Assembly (NCBI GenBank): GCA_036004405.1
Contig: DASYRM010000159.1
Location: 1-64,000, forward strand
DNA length: 64,000 nt
From: DASYRM01 sp036004405
GTDB lineage: Bacteria; Acidobacteriota; Vicinamibacteria; Vicinamibacterales; UBA2999
Direction of reading: 5' to 3'
A program made the translations under genes and the position numbers. Numbering within the stretch: the first letter of the stretch is position 1; each line of letters starts with the position of its first letter. Under the pieces are notes generated by a model that was not told the DNA's origin, searched no databases, and was given only the letters and a program-made list of their open reading frames with translations. Shown here piece by piece: positions 50,124 through 60,502 of this stretch.

Positions 50124-51410
50124 TCAGTGACCGAGGCCGCTGCGGTCGGCGTCGGCCTCGAGGCGCAGCGCCTCGTCGCTCACCGGCCGGATGAGCGGCT
50201 CGTCGTTGGCCGTCACCACGACCACGCCGTTCTCCGTGATGGAGTGCCGCCGGCGATCCTCCTCGGGGTCGTAGCCGATGACCGCGCCACGCGGGATGAG
50301 CACGTCGCGGTCGATGATCGCCTTGCGGATGCGCGCGTGACGGCCCACCCGCACGCCCGGCATCAGGATGGTGCGGGAGATGTCGCAGAAGCTGTGCACG
50401 CGCACGTTCGGGCACAGGATGCTGCCGGTAATGCGGCTGCCCGAGATGATGCAGCCGTTCGACACGATCGAGTCGAGCGCCTGGCCGCAGCGCACACCCT
50501 CTTCCGCGAACACGAACTTCGCCGGCGGCGCCTGCGGCTGATAGGTGCGGAGCGGCCATTCCGGGTCGTAGAGGTTGAACTCGGGGCTGATCTGGCACAG
50601 GTCCATGCTCGCGTCGTAGTAGGCGTCGAGCGTGCCGATGTCGCGCCAGTACTTGGCGGCCTTCTTGTTTTCGTCGTAGAAGCGGTACGAGTAGACCCGC
50701 TTGGCCGCGATGAGCGACGGGATGATGTTCTTGCCGAAGTCGTGCTGGCTGTCCACGTTGGCGGCGTCGTCCTCGAGCGCCTTCACCAGGACGTCGGCCC
50801 TGAAGATGTAGATGCCCATCGACGCCAGCGCGATGTCCGGCGAGCCCGGGATGCACGGCGGCACCGCCGGCTTCTCCTGAAACTCGCGCACGCGGTCGTC
50901 CTCGTCTACGCCCACGACGCCGAAGCGCCGGCCGTCGGCCACCGGCACCTCCAGCGTCGCCAGCGTGGCGTCGGCGTTCTGGTCGATGTGGAACCGGAGC
51001 ATCTTGGCATAGTCCATCTTGTAGACGTGGTCGCCCGAGAGCACCACCACGTGGCTCGGACTCTCCCGCACGATGGAGTAGAGGTTCTGGAACACCGCGT
51101 CGGCGGTGCCGAGGTACCAGTGCTCGCCGACCCGTTTCTGGGGCGGCAGCATCTCCACGAACTCGCCGAGCTCCTCGGACACGACGTTCCAGCCCATGCG
51201 GACATGGCGGTTGAGCGACAGCGACTTGTACTGCGTGGCGATGAAAATGCGCCGGAACCCCGAGTTGATGCAGTTGCTCAGCGTGAAATCGATGATCCGG
51301 TAGGGGCCCCCGAAATACACGGCCGGTTTGGCCCGCTCGGCGGTCAGCGGGTGCAGGCGCTCGCCGGCGCCGCCCGCCAGCAGGATCACGAGAACGTCGT
51401 CCAAAGCCAT
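50124..51410 (-). CDS. glgC: Glucose-1-phosphate adenylyltransferase
   Basis: The product has 428 residues, normal for GlgC. VILLAGGAGERLHPLTAERAKPAVYFGGPYRIIDFTLSNCINSGFRRI is the nucleotide-binding start. GTADAVFQNLYSI, VVVLSGDHVYKMDYAKML (metal Asp), FQEKP and the beta-helix at the C-terminus (VSNGCIISGSRITGSILCPNVRVHSFCDISRTILMPGVRVGRHARIRKAIID) follow. It makes ADP-glucose for glycogen. The final residues (DRSGLGH) are polar and variable. It is divergent from the secreted protein gene at 51563. Confidence 0.95.
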   Translation of the reverse strand: MALDDVLVILLAGGAGERLHPLTAERAKPAVYFGGPYRIIDFTLSNCINSGFRRIFIATQYKSLSLNRHVRMGWNVVSEELGEFVEMLPPQKRVGEHWYLGTADAVFQNLYSIVRESPSHVVVLSGDHVYKMDYAKMLRFHIDQNADATLATLEVPVADGRRFGVVGVDEDDRVREFQEKPAVPPCIPGSPDIALASMGIYIFRADVLVKALEDDAANVDSQHDFGKNIIPSLIAAKRVYSYRFYDENKKAAKYWRDIGTLDAYYDASMDLCQISPEFNLYDPEWPLRTYQPQAPPAKFVFAEEGVRCGQALDSIVSNGCIISGSRITGSILCPNVRVHSFCDISRTILMPGVRVGRHARIRKAIIDRDVLIPRGAVIGYDPEEDRRRHSITENGVVVVTANDEPLIRPVSDEALRLEADADRSGLGH

Positions 51411-51457
51411 GGCCGAGCCCGATCATAGTCTCCAGCGCCGCGACTTGTGCCACAGAA

Positions 51458-51525
51458 AGTCAATCCCTGCGGGTAGTTAGCGGCCCTTCGATCGATTGAC
51501 TTGCCCCGAGCTCCGTGCCTATGAT
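51458..51525 (+). promoter_or_regulatory. Promoter for the secreted protein gene, with an inverted AGTCAATC/GATTGACT pair
   Basis: TTGACT (51496-51501) and TATGAT (51520-51525) are 18 bp apart and lead to ATG 51563. AGTCAATC at 51458-51465 is the exact reverse complement of GATTGACT at 51494-51501, giving a 44-bp-wide inverted pair. The right copy includes the -35 box, so a dimeric regulator or the divergent glgC promoter could use it. Confidence 0.6.
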
Positions 51526-51562
51526 CGGTCGTTCGTACCCCCTAAGGAACAAGAGAGGCACG

Positions 51563-52624
51563 ATGCAGATTCGTCGGGTCCTGGCGGCAGTTGCGGTTCT
51601 CACGCTCGCGGTGAGCGCCCTGCCGATCCAGGCGCAGAAGAACGACAACAAGAACCAGCAGCCGAAGCGCTCGAAGACCGAGCAGCAGGATGTCGACTTG
51701 TCGGTGGCGATGGTCGATCGCATCGTCCAGGGCGCCCAGCCGGCTCCGACCGATTACACGCTGACCTGGGAGTCGAATCACGCGACCAAGGGGCAGGAAG
51801 GGCAGACCTACATCCCGTACACCATCGTCGTGGACAAGGCGTTGGCTGGGAAGCAGGTGGCCTTCTACACCCGCGTGGTCGACAAGGGAGCGGCGCCGCC
51901 GGCCCTTCCCGATCCGAAGGCCAAGGACGAGAAGGCCGCCCCAGTGCGCCCGACCTATCCATGGGAGCGCATCAGCTTTTCGCAGGTGCCGGACTCGGGC
52001 AAGATGTCGCGCGCGTTCGTGCTGAGGCCGGGCGACTACGACGTCTACATCACGCTGAAAGAGAAGCTGACGGCGGAAATCAAGGATCTGGCGAAGGCCG
52101 CGCCGCCGAAGATGGCGTTCATCAAGCGCGAGCTCTCGGTACCCGACTACAACGGCGCCGAGCTCAAGATGAGCCTGCCGATTCTGGCCAGCACCGTCGA
52201 GCCGCTGACGGCGCCCTTGACGCCGGCGCAGATCGAAGAGAACCCCTACGGGGTGTTCGGCGCGATGAAGATCGTGCCCTCCGTGGACGGCAAGTTCTCG
52301 AAGGCCGGCGAGTTCAGCATCGTGTTCTTCATCTACGGTGCCGGCGACGCCGGCGGCGGGAAGCCGAACGTCACGCTGGACTACTCGTTCTACGTCAAGC
52401 AGGGCGAGGGCGAAAAGTACTTCAACAAGACCGCGCCGCAGGAGCTCAACGGGACGACGCTGTCGCCGGACTTCAACGTCGCCGCGGGCCATCAGGTGCC
52501 GGGGATGCTGTCGATTCCGCTGGCCAGCTTCCCGGTGGGGGACTACCGCCTGGAAATCAAGGTGACCGACAAGGCCGCCAACAAGACGATCACGCAGAAT
52601 GTCGCCTTCACCGTGGCGGCGTAG
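51563..52624 (+). CDS. Secreted protein of unknown function
   Basis: The product has 353 residues from ATG 51563 (GAGAGG upstream). A signal peptide (RVLAAVAVLTLAVSALPIQAQ) precedes a Lys/Gln/Asp-rich stretch (KNDNKNQQPKRSKTEQQ). The beta-rich body has DYTLTWESNHATKGQEGQTYIPYTIVVDKALAGKQVAFYTRVVDK and a C-terminal Ig- or FN3-like domain (DYRLEIKVTDKAANKTITQNVAFTV). It should be periplasmic or exported. The family is not recognised. It is followed by element E5 and an outer-membrane barrel gene. Confidence 0.7.
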   Translation: MQIRRVLAAVAVLTLAVSALPIQAQKNDNKNQQPKRSKTEQQDVDLSVAMVDRIVQGAQPAPTDYTLTWESNHATKGQEGQTYIPYTIVVDKALAGKQVAFYTRVVDKGAAPPALPDPKAKDEKAAPVRPTYPWERISFSQVPDSGKMSRAFVLRPGDYDVYITLKEKLTAEIKDLAKAAPPKMAFIKRELSVPDYNGAELKMSLPILASTVEPLTAPLTPAQIEENPYGVFGAMKIVPSVDGKFSKAGEFSIVFFIYGAGDAGGGKPNVTLDYSFYVKQGEGEKYFNKTAPQELNGTTLSPDFNVAAGHQVPGMLSIPLASFPVGDYRLEIKVTDKAANKTITQNVAFTVAA

Positions 52625-52654
52625 CAGTGTTTGACGCCCCGCCCTCCGGGCGGG
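52625..52654 (+). repeat. Partial composite element E5
   Basis: The linker-like CAGTGTTTGACG (52625-52636) is followed by hairpin B CCCGCCC-TCC-GGGCGGG (52638-52654). Hairpin A is absent; the sequence begins right at the stop of the upstream gene. Confidence 0.65.
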
Positions 52655-52702
52655 CGAAGACGTTGTAATGGGCACCGTGCGGGGACCGCGAGGGCACGGG
52701 AG

Positions 52703-54583
52703 ATGAGACACACACGCATGCTGGGCCGCGCCGCTGCCGTCGGACTGTGTCTGACGATCTCCACGCTGCCCTCGTCGGCCCAGGTGGTCCGACCCCAGGC
52801 GCAGCTCGTGAGCCGCACCACGACGAGCGCGGTGGCGGTGGAGCTCACCGGCATCGTCCACGATCGCGCGGGCCATCCGCTGGTCGGCGCCGTGGTCTCG
52901 GCCATCGGGTCCGAGTCGGCGTTCGCGGTGTCGGATCGCGACGGCCGGTTCACCTTCCGCTCGCTCCCGGCGGGTCCCTACGTGGTTCGAGCGCACCTGC
53001 AGGGCTACCTGCCCGCACGGCCGCGCCTGATGCAGATCAGCACGAGCGCGCGGACCGATTTCGTCATCACGCTGGTCAAGCAGTCCGAGGCGGCCGACAC
53101 GCCCGGGGTGATCGCGGCCGGCGTCGGGCTGGTGGACGAGCCAATCGCCGAGCCTGAGGCCGAAGCAACCCACGAGCACGACGAGCTCGCCTGGCGCCTG
53201 CGCCACCTGAAGCGCAGTGTGCTGAAGAGCGACGGCGAACGCGTGCCGGGTCTCGACACCACCTGGCCCGCCGACAACCCGCTCGCCGGGCTGGGCCGTG
53301 CGGTGGGCGAATCGGCGCGGATCGCCTCGTCGATCCTCGCGGACCTGCCGCTCGACGGCCAGTTCAACCTGCTCACGACGACGTCGTTCGATCGTCCGCA
53401 GGACCTGTTCTCGCCGGATGCCGCGCTGCCACGCAGTGTGGCGTTCGTGTCGCTGTCGTCGTCCATGGCGAGCGGCGAGTGGCGGATGCGCGGTGCAATG
53501 ACGCAGGGCGATCTGTCGTCGTGGACCGTGGCCAGCTCGTATGCGCGCGCCCTCCACGCCACCCACGCCTATCAGGCCGGGTTCTCGTACGGCATGCAGC
53601 GCTACTCGGGCGGCAACGCCGAGGCGCTGTCGGCCATGCGCGACGGCAGCCGCACGGTTGGCGTGCTCTACGGCTACGACGCGTGGACGCTCTCGCCGGC
53701 ACTGCGGCTCGATTTCGGCGCCCGCTACGCCAACTACGGCTACCTGGAAGACCAGGGGCTCTGGAGCCCGCGCGCCGGCGTCGAGGTGAAGCCGTTCGAC
53801 GATCCGCTCAAGCTTCGGGCCAGCGTGTCGCACCGTGAGAGCGCGCCCGGCGCCGAGGAGTTCATCCCGCCGTCCACCGGCGTGTGGCTGCCGCCCGAGC
53901 GCACCTTCTCGAGCGCGTCGCGGCGCGGCGAGTTCCGGCCGGAGCGCATCGATCACGTGGAGGTCGGAGCCGAGCGCCCGGTGTTTGGCGACATCGTGCT
54001 GGGTGTGCGCGCGTTCCGGCAGCGCGGCGAGGACCAGATCGTGACGCTGTTCGGCGTGGCCGCCGTGGACGAGGCCGTCAACACAGGCCACTATCGCGTC
54101 GGCTCCGCTGGAGATTTCGACGCGATCGGCTGGGGCGTGAGCGTGAGTCGCACGGTCGCCCAGGGCACTCGCGCCTCGCTCGACTACTCGCGCGCCGACG
54201 CGGATTGGAACGGCCGCTCGCCAGACTTCTGGGCGCTCGCACACCTGGCCGGCCAGGTGCTCCGCCGCTCCGACGTGGTGCACGACCTGACGGCCACGGT
54301 GGAAAGCCTGGTGCCGGCGACGTCCACGCGCGTCTTCGTGCTCTACAAGCTCAACTCCGCCGTGGCGGCTCCCGGCTTCGAGCAGGCCTCGGCCGGCGGC
54401 GCGCGCTTCGACGTGCAGATCAACCAGGCGCTGCCCTTCACCGTGGCCAAGTCACGGTGGGAGGCGCTGGTGGCCGTGAAGAACATGTTCCACGACGACT
54501 TCGACAGCGGATCGTTGTACGACGAACTGCTGGTGGTGCGGGCGCCCACGCGGGTGCTCGGAGGGGTGACCGTCAAGTTCTGA
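52703..54583 (+). CDS. Outer-membrane beta-barrel protein with carboxypeptidase-regulatory domain, no clear plug
   Basis: The product has 626 residues from ATG 52703 (GGGAG lies immediately upstream; ATG 52718 is an alternative). The signal peptide MLGRAAAVGLCLTISTLPSSAQ is followed by a CarboxypepD-regulatory domain (AVELTGIVHDRAGHPLVGAVVSAIGSESAFAVSDRDGRFTFRSLPAGPYVVRAHLQGYLPA, about 48-110). The plug domain of TonB receptors is not recognisable; the next part is an Arg/Leu-rich link (DELAWRLRHLKRSVLK). The rest is a barrel ending GGVTVKF. Such proteins are common in Acidobacteriota. It may be a porin or a partner of other receptors. Confidence 0.78.
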   Translation: MRHTRMLGRAAAVGLCLTISTLPSSAQVVRPQAQLVSRTTTSAVAVELTGIVHDRAGHPLVGAVVSAIGSESAFAVSDRDGRFTFRSLPAGPYVVRAHLQGYLPARPRLMQISTSARTDFVITLVKQSEAADTPGVIAAGVGLVDEPIAEPEAEATHEHDELAWRLRHLKRSVLKSDGERVPGLDTTWPADNPLAGLGRAVGESARIASSILADLPLDGQFNLLTTTSFDRPQDLFSPDAALPRSVAFVSLSSSMASGEWRMRGAMTQGDLSSWTVASSYARALHATHAYQAGFSYGMQRYSGGNAEALSAMRDGSRTVGVLYGYDAWTLSPALRLDFGARYANYGYLEDQGLWSPRAGVEVKPFDDPLKLRASVSHRESAPGAEEFIPPSTGVWLPPERTFSSASRRGEFRPERIDHVEVGAERPVFGDIVLGVRAFRQRGEDQIVTLFGVAAVDEAVNTGHYRVGSAGDFDAIGWGVSVSRTVAQGTRASLDYSRADADWNGRSPDFWALAHLAGQVLRRSDVVHDLTATVESLVPATSTRVFVLYKLNSAVAAPGFEQASAGGARFDVQINQALPFTVAKSRWEALVAVKNMFHDDFDSGSLYDELLVVRAPTRVLGGVTVKF

Positions 54584-54594
54584 GGCAGTACCTG

Positions 54595-54684
54595 GCAAAC
54601 CGGTTTCACGCCGGTTCGCTATTTTGGGAGAACGGCGCCGGCAAGCGCGAACCGGGGAGGCGTGCTACACAGCCTCCCTTTTTT
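54595..54684 (+). terminator. Rho-independent terminator preceded by alternative hairpins
   Basis: GGGAGGC and GCCTCCC (54655-54661, 54672-54678) with six T (54679-54684) form a strong terminator after the barrel gene. Upstream, CCGGTTCGC (54611-54619) can pair either with GCAAACCGG (54595-54603) or with GCGAACCGG (54647-54655), and the second choice touches the terminator stem. This layout is that of an attenuator or riboswitch, but it could also just be a terminator plus a repeat. The downstream gene is the histidine kinase at 54714. Confidence 0.7.
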
Positions 54685-54713
54685 CGCCGCGTTTTTCGGC
54701 TCCATTTGATTGA

Positions 54714-57701
54714 ATGTCCACTTCTGATCGTTGGATTTCCGATCGCGCGGGCTCCGGAGCGAATAGCCCGATGTGGGGCCGCTTCTCACGGCCGGCACTC
54801 CCGGTCGTTGTCGTGTCCGTGCTGTTGTGCCTCGGCGCTGCCAACATCGCCGCGCGGGCCGCGTTTCGCGAGGTCGAGGACGGCGTGCTGTGGGCGACGC
54901 GGGCCGAGGGCGTGGTGGCGGCCGACATCGCCGACGGCACGCCGGCCGCCGCCGTCGGCATCGAGCGCGGCGATCTGCTGCTCGCCATCAACGACCGGCC
55001 CATCGACGATCTGTCCGACGTCGTGGAGATTCTCCACGGCTCCAATCGCGGCGAAACGCTGCGCTACACGGTGCTGCGCCTCGGCTCGCGCGACGTGATC
55101 GACGTCCGCGTGGCGCCCATCCCCGGCGGTCCGGGCATCCTCTATTTCCTGCTCGCCGGCGTCGGCACCTTCACGCTGCTCGTCGGCGGCGCGGTGCGGC
55201 TCCGGCGTCCACGGGACCCGGCCACGCTGCACTTCCTGTGGCTGTCGGTCGCCTTCTTCGGCGTCTTCACCTTCTCGTTCAGCGGCCGGCTCGATCGGCT
55301 GGACTGGGTGTTCTTCTGGGCGGACGAAGTATCGATCCTGGCGCTGCCCCCCCTCTTCCTGCACTTCACCCTCGTCTTCCCCGAGCGGGCCACGCGGCTC
55401 AGCAGCACGCGGTTGGGACGTGTCCTCGAAATCGCCAACTACGTGCCGGCGATCGTGCTGGGCCTGACGCGCGTGGCCTCGCTGGCGCGCGCCTCCACCG
55501 ACGCCGCGCAGTTCGTGCGCATCAGCACCGCGCTCGACCGGATGGAGTTCCTCTACCTGGCTGTCTGCTTCATTGGCGGCCTCGGGGTGCTGTCGCGGGC
55601 GTTGCGCCGCATCCGCACGGTGACCGCGCGGCGTCAGCTGCGGTGGATCGCCTGGGGCACGGCGTTCGGCGCCGGCCCGTTCGCCTTCGGCTACGCGCTG
55701 CCCTACGCCCTTGGCGTCTCGCCGTCGCTGCCGATGCAGCTCTCGGCCATTCCGCTCAGCCTGATCCCGCTGGCCTACGCCTCGGCGATCGTGCGCTACC
55801 GCCTGATGGACGTGGAAGTGATCGTCAAGCGCACGCTGGTCTACGCGGCGGTGCTCTCGGCGGTCGTGGCGATGTACGTCGTGCTGCTGAAGGTCGTGCA
55901 GCGGATGTTCGTGCAGGGCGGCGTCGGTCACGAGTGGGTGATTGCCTTCCTGGCCACGCTCGTGGCCGTGCTGCTGGCGCCGCCGGTGAAGGACTTCGTG
56001 CAGACCACGCTCGATCGCGCGTTCTATCGCGACCGCTACGACTACCGGCGGGCGCTGGTCGGCTTCGCCCGCGATCTCAACAGCGACCTCGATCTCGGGC
56101 GCTTGAGCGCGCGGCTCGTCTCGCGCGTCGTGGAGACGCTCGAGGTCGATGGCATGGCGCTCATGGTCGAGAGCGAATCGGGCCCCGACTGGCTGGCGAT
56201 GCACGCCTACGGGTTCCCCGCCGCGCCGCCGGCGCTGCCGAAGCTGTCGGGCATCGGCCGGCGCCTGGCGGGTGGGAATCCGGTGGCCCTCGACGACCCG
56301 ACCGCCGTCGGGTGGTTCGCCGCCGAAGAGATCGAGTTCTGGCGCGACGCCGGCCTGTACTACTTCGTGCCCTGCATCTCGCAGACGGGCGCTACGGCGG
56401 TGCTGGCGCTCGGGCGCAAGCACTCGAACGAGCCGTTGAGCAGCGAGGACATGGCGCTGCTGGCCGCCGTGGCGGCGCAGATGGCGACCGCGCTCGAGAA
56501 TGCGCGCCTCTACCGGCAGCTGCACGTGAAAGCGATCGAGCTCGATCGGCTGCGCGCGTTCAACGAGAACATCCTCGAGTCGCTCGACGACGGCCTGCTG
56601 GTGGTGGACCTGCACGACAAGGTGGTGCGGTGGAACACCGCGCTCGAAACCCTCTACGGGGTGTCGCGCAGCGCCGCCGCCGGCCGCGCCATCGACGATC
56701 TGTTCGACGGGCCCTGCGTGGAGGCGATTCGAGCCGCCCGCCGCGATTCACCGACCGGGGCCGTGCTGTCGCGCGTGCCGCTGCACTGCCGGGGGGCCAA
56801 GGCGGGCCGCACCCTCATCGTCAATTGCGCGGTCGTGCCGCTCCGCGGCACGATGGGAGAAATAGCGCCGTTCGGCCCGGCGATAGCCGGGCCGTTGCGG
56901 ACGGCAGTCACCGCCGACGCCGGCGCCGAGGGCACCGTCGTCATCCTCGAGGACGTGACGTCACGCGTGCAGTTCGAAGAGCAGCTGCAGATCTCCGAAA
57001 AGATGGCGTCCATCGGCCTGCTCGCCGCCGGCGTAGCGCACGAGGTCAACACGCCGCTCACGGGCATCTCGAGCTTCACGCAGATGCTGCTCGAAGGCGC
57101 CGACCCCGACGATCCCAAGACGCGACTCCTCGAAAAGATCGAGCGGCAGACGTTCCGGGCCGCCAAGATCGTCAACGGCCTGCTGAACCTGTCGCGCCCG
57201 GCGTCGAATACCGGCTCGGAGGCGCTGGCGGTCGTCGACGTCAACGTGGTGATTGCCGACGTGCTCGGGCTGCTCGAGCACCAGTTCGCCACCCACAGCA
57301 TCAAGCTCCGGCGCGAGCTGAACGACACCCCGGTGCTGGTGCTCGGTCTCGAGCACAAGCTGCAGCAGGTGTTCCTCAACCTGTTCCTGAACGCGAAGGA
57401 CGCCATGCCGAAGGGCGGATGGCTCTCGGTGCGCACCGCGCTCGACGGCGATCGCGCCGTGGCCGAAGTGGCCGACACCGGCTCGGGAATTCCCAACGAG
57501 TACCTGGCGCGGATTTACGACCCGTTCTTCACCACCAAGGCGATGAACCAGGGCACCGGCCTCGGTCTCTCGATCACATACGGCATCGTGCGCGAGCACG
57601 AGGGGTCGATCGACTGCGAGAGCCAGCTGGGGCAGGGCACACGGTTCGTGCTGTCGCTTCCGCTCGCCCGTACGCGCCCGGCACTCGCAACAGGGCATTG
57701 A
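54714..57701 (+). CDS. Membrane histidine kinase with PDZ, GAF and PAS domains
   Basis: The product has 995 residues. The order is helix 1 (PVVVVSVLLCLGAANIAARAA), then a PDZ-like domain (about 57-135; DGTPAAAVGIERGDLLLAINDRPIDDLSDVVEIL) and a multi-helix membrane region (about 145-440). GAF (about 445-610), PAS (about 620-755), HisKA with H in LLAAGVAHEVNTPLT (about 779) and HATPase (NLFLNAKDAM, DTGSGIP, TGLGLSITYGIV) follow. It should phosphorylate the NtrC-type regulator encoded 16 nt downstream. PDZ at the N-terminus is unusual in histidine kinases. The start is not fixed by an obvious ribosome-binding site; ATG 54771 is an alternative. Confidence 0.9.
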   Translation: MSTSDRWISDRAGSGANSPMWGRFSRPALPVVVVSVLLCLGAANIAARAAFREVEDGVLWATRAEGVVAADIADGTPAAAVGIERGDLLLAINDRPIDDLSDVVEILHGSNRGETLRYTVLRLGSRDVIDVRVAPIPGGPGILYFLLAGVGTFTLLVGGAVRLRRPRDPATLHFLWLSVAFFGVFTFSFSGRLDRLDWVFFWADEVSILALPPLFLHFTLVFPERATRLSSTRLGRVLEIANYVPAIVLGLTRVASLARASTDAAQFVRISTALDRMEFLYLAVCFIGGLGVLSRALRRIRTVTARRQLRWIAWGTAFGAGPFAFGYALPYALGVSPSLPMQLSAIPLSLIPLAYASAIVRYRLMDVEVIVKRTLVYAAVLSAVVAMYVVLLKVVQRMFVQGGVGHEWVIAFLATLVAVLLAPPVKDFVQTTLDRAFYRDRYDYRRALVGFARDLNSDLDLGRLSARLVSRVVETLEVDGMALMVESESGPDWLAMHAYGFPAAPPALPKLSGIGRRLAGGNPVALDDPTAVGWFAAEEIEFWRDAGLYYFVPCISQTGATAVLALGRKHSNEPLSSEDMALLAAVAAQMATALENARLYRQLHVKAIELDRLRAFNENILESLDDGLLVVDLHDKVVRWNTALETLYGVSRSAAAGRAIDDLFDGPCVEAIRAARRDSPTGAVLSRVPLHCRGAKAGRTLIVNCAVVPLRGTMGEIAPFGPAIAGPLRTAVTADAGAEGTVVILEDVTSRVQFEEQLQISEKMASIGLLAAGVAHEVNTPLTGISSFTQMLLEGADPDDPKTRLLEKIERQTFRAAKIVNGLLNLSRPASNTGSEALAVVDVNVVIADVLGLLEHQFATHSIKLRRELNDTPVLVLGLEHKLQQVFLNLFLNAKDAMPKGGWLSVRTALDGDRAVAEVADTGSGIPNEYLARIYDPFFTTKAMNQGTGLGLSITYGIVREHEGSIDCESQLGQGTRFVLSLPLARTRPALATGH

Positions 57702-57717
57702 AAGCAGGGTAGGGCAC

Positions 57718-59184
<1,467 letters not shown>

Positions 59185-59187
59185 GGT

Positions 59188-60462
59188 CTACCGCGGCTTG
59201 ACCCGCGTCATCAACCGCTCGAACCGTCCAATCACGGCGTCCCAGCGGTAGTGCTGTTCGACGTAGTGGCGGCCGGCCTCGCCGAGCCGCTCGCGCAGCT
59301 CGGGATTGCGCGCCATCAGCCGCATCGCCTCGACGAACTCCTCGCGGTTCTCGTAGAACAGCCCGGCATTGGAGCGCCGGCAGTGCGCGACCGCCGATGC
59401 ATTGCGGGCGCTCGCCAGCACCGGGGTGCCGACCGCCATGCTCTCGAGCACCGACTGCGCCAGCAGATCGTCGGGCGCGGGCGCGATGGTCACGTCGGCC
59501 GCTTCGAACGCGATCATCCGTTCCCGCTCGGGCAGCATGCCGGCCTGGCGCAGATAGGGCTCGTCGGGCACCCGCATCATCTTCACGCCCATGAGCACCA
59601 GCGACACGTCGCCGTTGGTCGAGGCGTAGCCGTCGAAGTACTCCAGCATCTCCTGACAGCCGTTGTCGGGCTCGACGCGGCCGCCGTAGAGCGCAATCCG
59701 TCCGTAGAGCCGGTGGCGGCGGCGGAACGGCATGCCGCGTCCGGCCAGATACGACTCCTCGGCGGCCGGCTCCGTGTCGCCGGGCAGGTCGTCCTCGACA
59801 GGAATGGCGTCGGACGGATCCTGCTGGTGCCGCGGATAGGTGTGCTGCGGCGACGGCTCGATGCCGATGCCCACGAGCTCCTCGTACTGAGGCTGCACGC
59901 GCACGAAATCGTGCAGGATGCGCCGCTCCGACGTGGACAGCAGCCCGAGCGCGCGCGGCATGAGCAGCAGCTCGGGCCAGAGTCCCAGCCGCAGCGTCGG
60001 CTTCAGATCGACGTGCGGAAAGAGCACGCTGTGCTCCGGCGCCATCGGCAGGCCGAACACCGTCGTGGCCGTCATGAGCCCGAAGAACACCAGCGCGTCG
60101 TAGTTGCGGTGCTGCCGCTTGAGGTGATCGAGCAGCCCGGGCGCCCACGGGCCCTTGCGCCGCACCCACTCGAGCTCCTCGTCACGCGAATGCGGCTCGG
60201 CCAGCAGCCGCGTCGCCAGCCGATCGAGCGCCGACGGATCCGGCTCGCGTTCGGTCACCGGGAAGCGGCGCACGCGCACGCCGCGCATGCGGTCGGGACC
60301 TTCGGCATAATCGTTCTTCCACGTCCGCGCGTCGCGCGCGCAGGTGGTGAGCACGTCGATGTCGTGACGATGGCCGATGTGCTCGGCGAGCAGCCGGCAG
60401 GCGTGCTCGGGGCCGGTAGTCAGGTCGGCGCCGTAGCGGGGCGTGACGAACGCGAGCTTCAC
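59188..60462 (-). CDS. Glycosyltransferase (GT4-like)
   Basis: The product has 424 residues from GTG 60462. The N-terminal domain has LAFVTPRYGADLTTGPEHACRLLAEHIGHRHDIDVLTTCARDARTWKNDYAEGP. The C-terminal domain has RIALYGGRVEPDNGCQEMLEYFDGYAS (donor region), then ERMIAFEAADVTIAPAPDDLLAQSVLESMAVGTPVLASARNASAVAHCRRSNAGLFYEN with a GT4-type glutamate pair. It should add a sugar to a cell-surface polymer or lipid. It shares the CARD...WKN motif with the neighbour at 60489, so the two arose by duplication. It is separated from that gene by palindrome P16. Confidence 0.85.
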   Translation of the reverse strand: MKLAFVTPRYGADLTTGPEHACRLLAEHIGHRHDIDVLTTCARDARTWKNDYAEGPDRMRGVRVRRFPVTEREPDPSALDRLATRLLAEPHSRDEELEWVRRKGPWAPGLLDHLKRQHRNYDALVFFGLMTATTVFGLPMAPEHSVLFPHVDLKPTLRLGLWPELLLMPRALGLLSTSERRILHDFVRVQPQYEELVGIGIEPSPQHTYPRHQQDPSDAIPVEDDLPGDTEPAAEESYLAGRGMPFRRRHRLYGRIALYGGRVEPDNGCQEMLEYFDGYASTNGDVSLVLMGVKMMRVPDEPYLRQAGMLPERERMIAFEAADVTIAPAPDDLLAQSVLESMAVGTPVLASARNASAVAHCRRSNAGLFYENREEFVEAMRLMARNPELRERLGEAGRHYVEQHYRWDAVIGRFERLMTRVKPR

Positions 60463-60480
60463 GACGTTTCTCTCTTTGCC

Positions 60481-60502
60481 AGGGCGGTCTAAAGACCGCC
60501 CT
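60481..60502. repeat. Palindromic repeat P16
   Basis: The arms AGGGCGGTCT and AGACCGCCCT around AA, with CTACA following. The stop codon of the GT4 gene at 60489 is read out of the loop, as in P12. Confidence 0.85.

Noticed and set aside
54584..54713. c-di-GMP (GEMM) riboswitch suggested by GGCAAACC
   Set aside because: The GACGCAAAGC part of the consensus is missing; only an attenuator-like fold can be supported.
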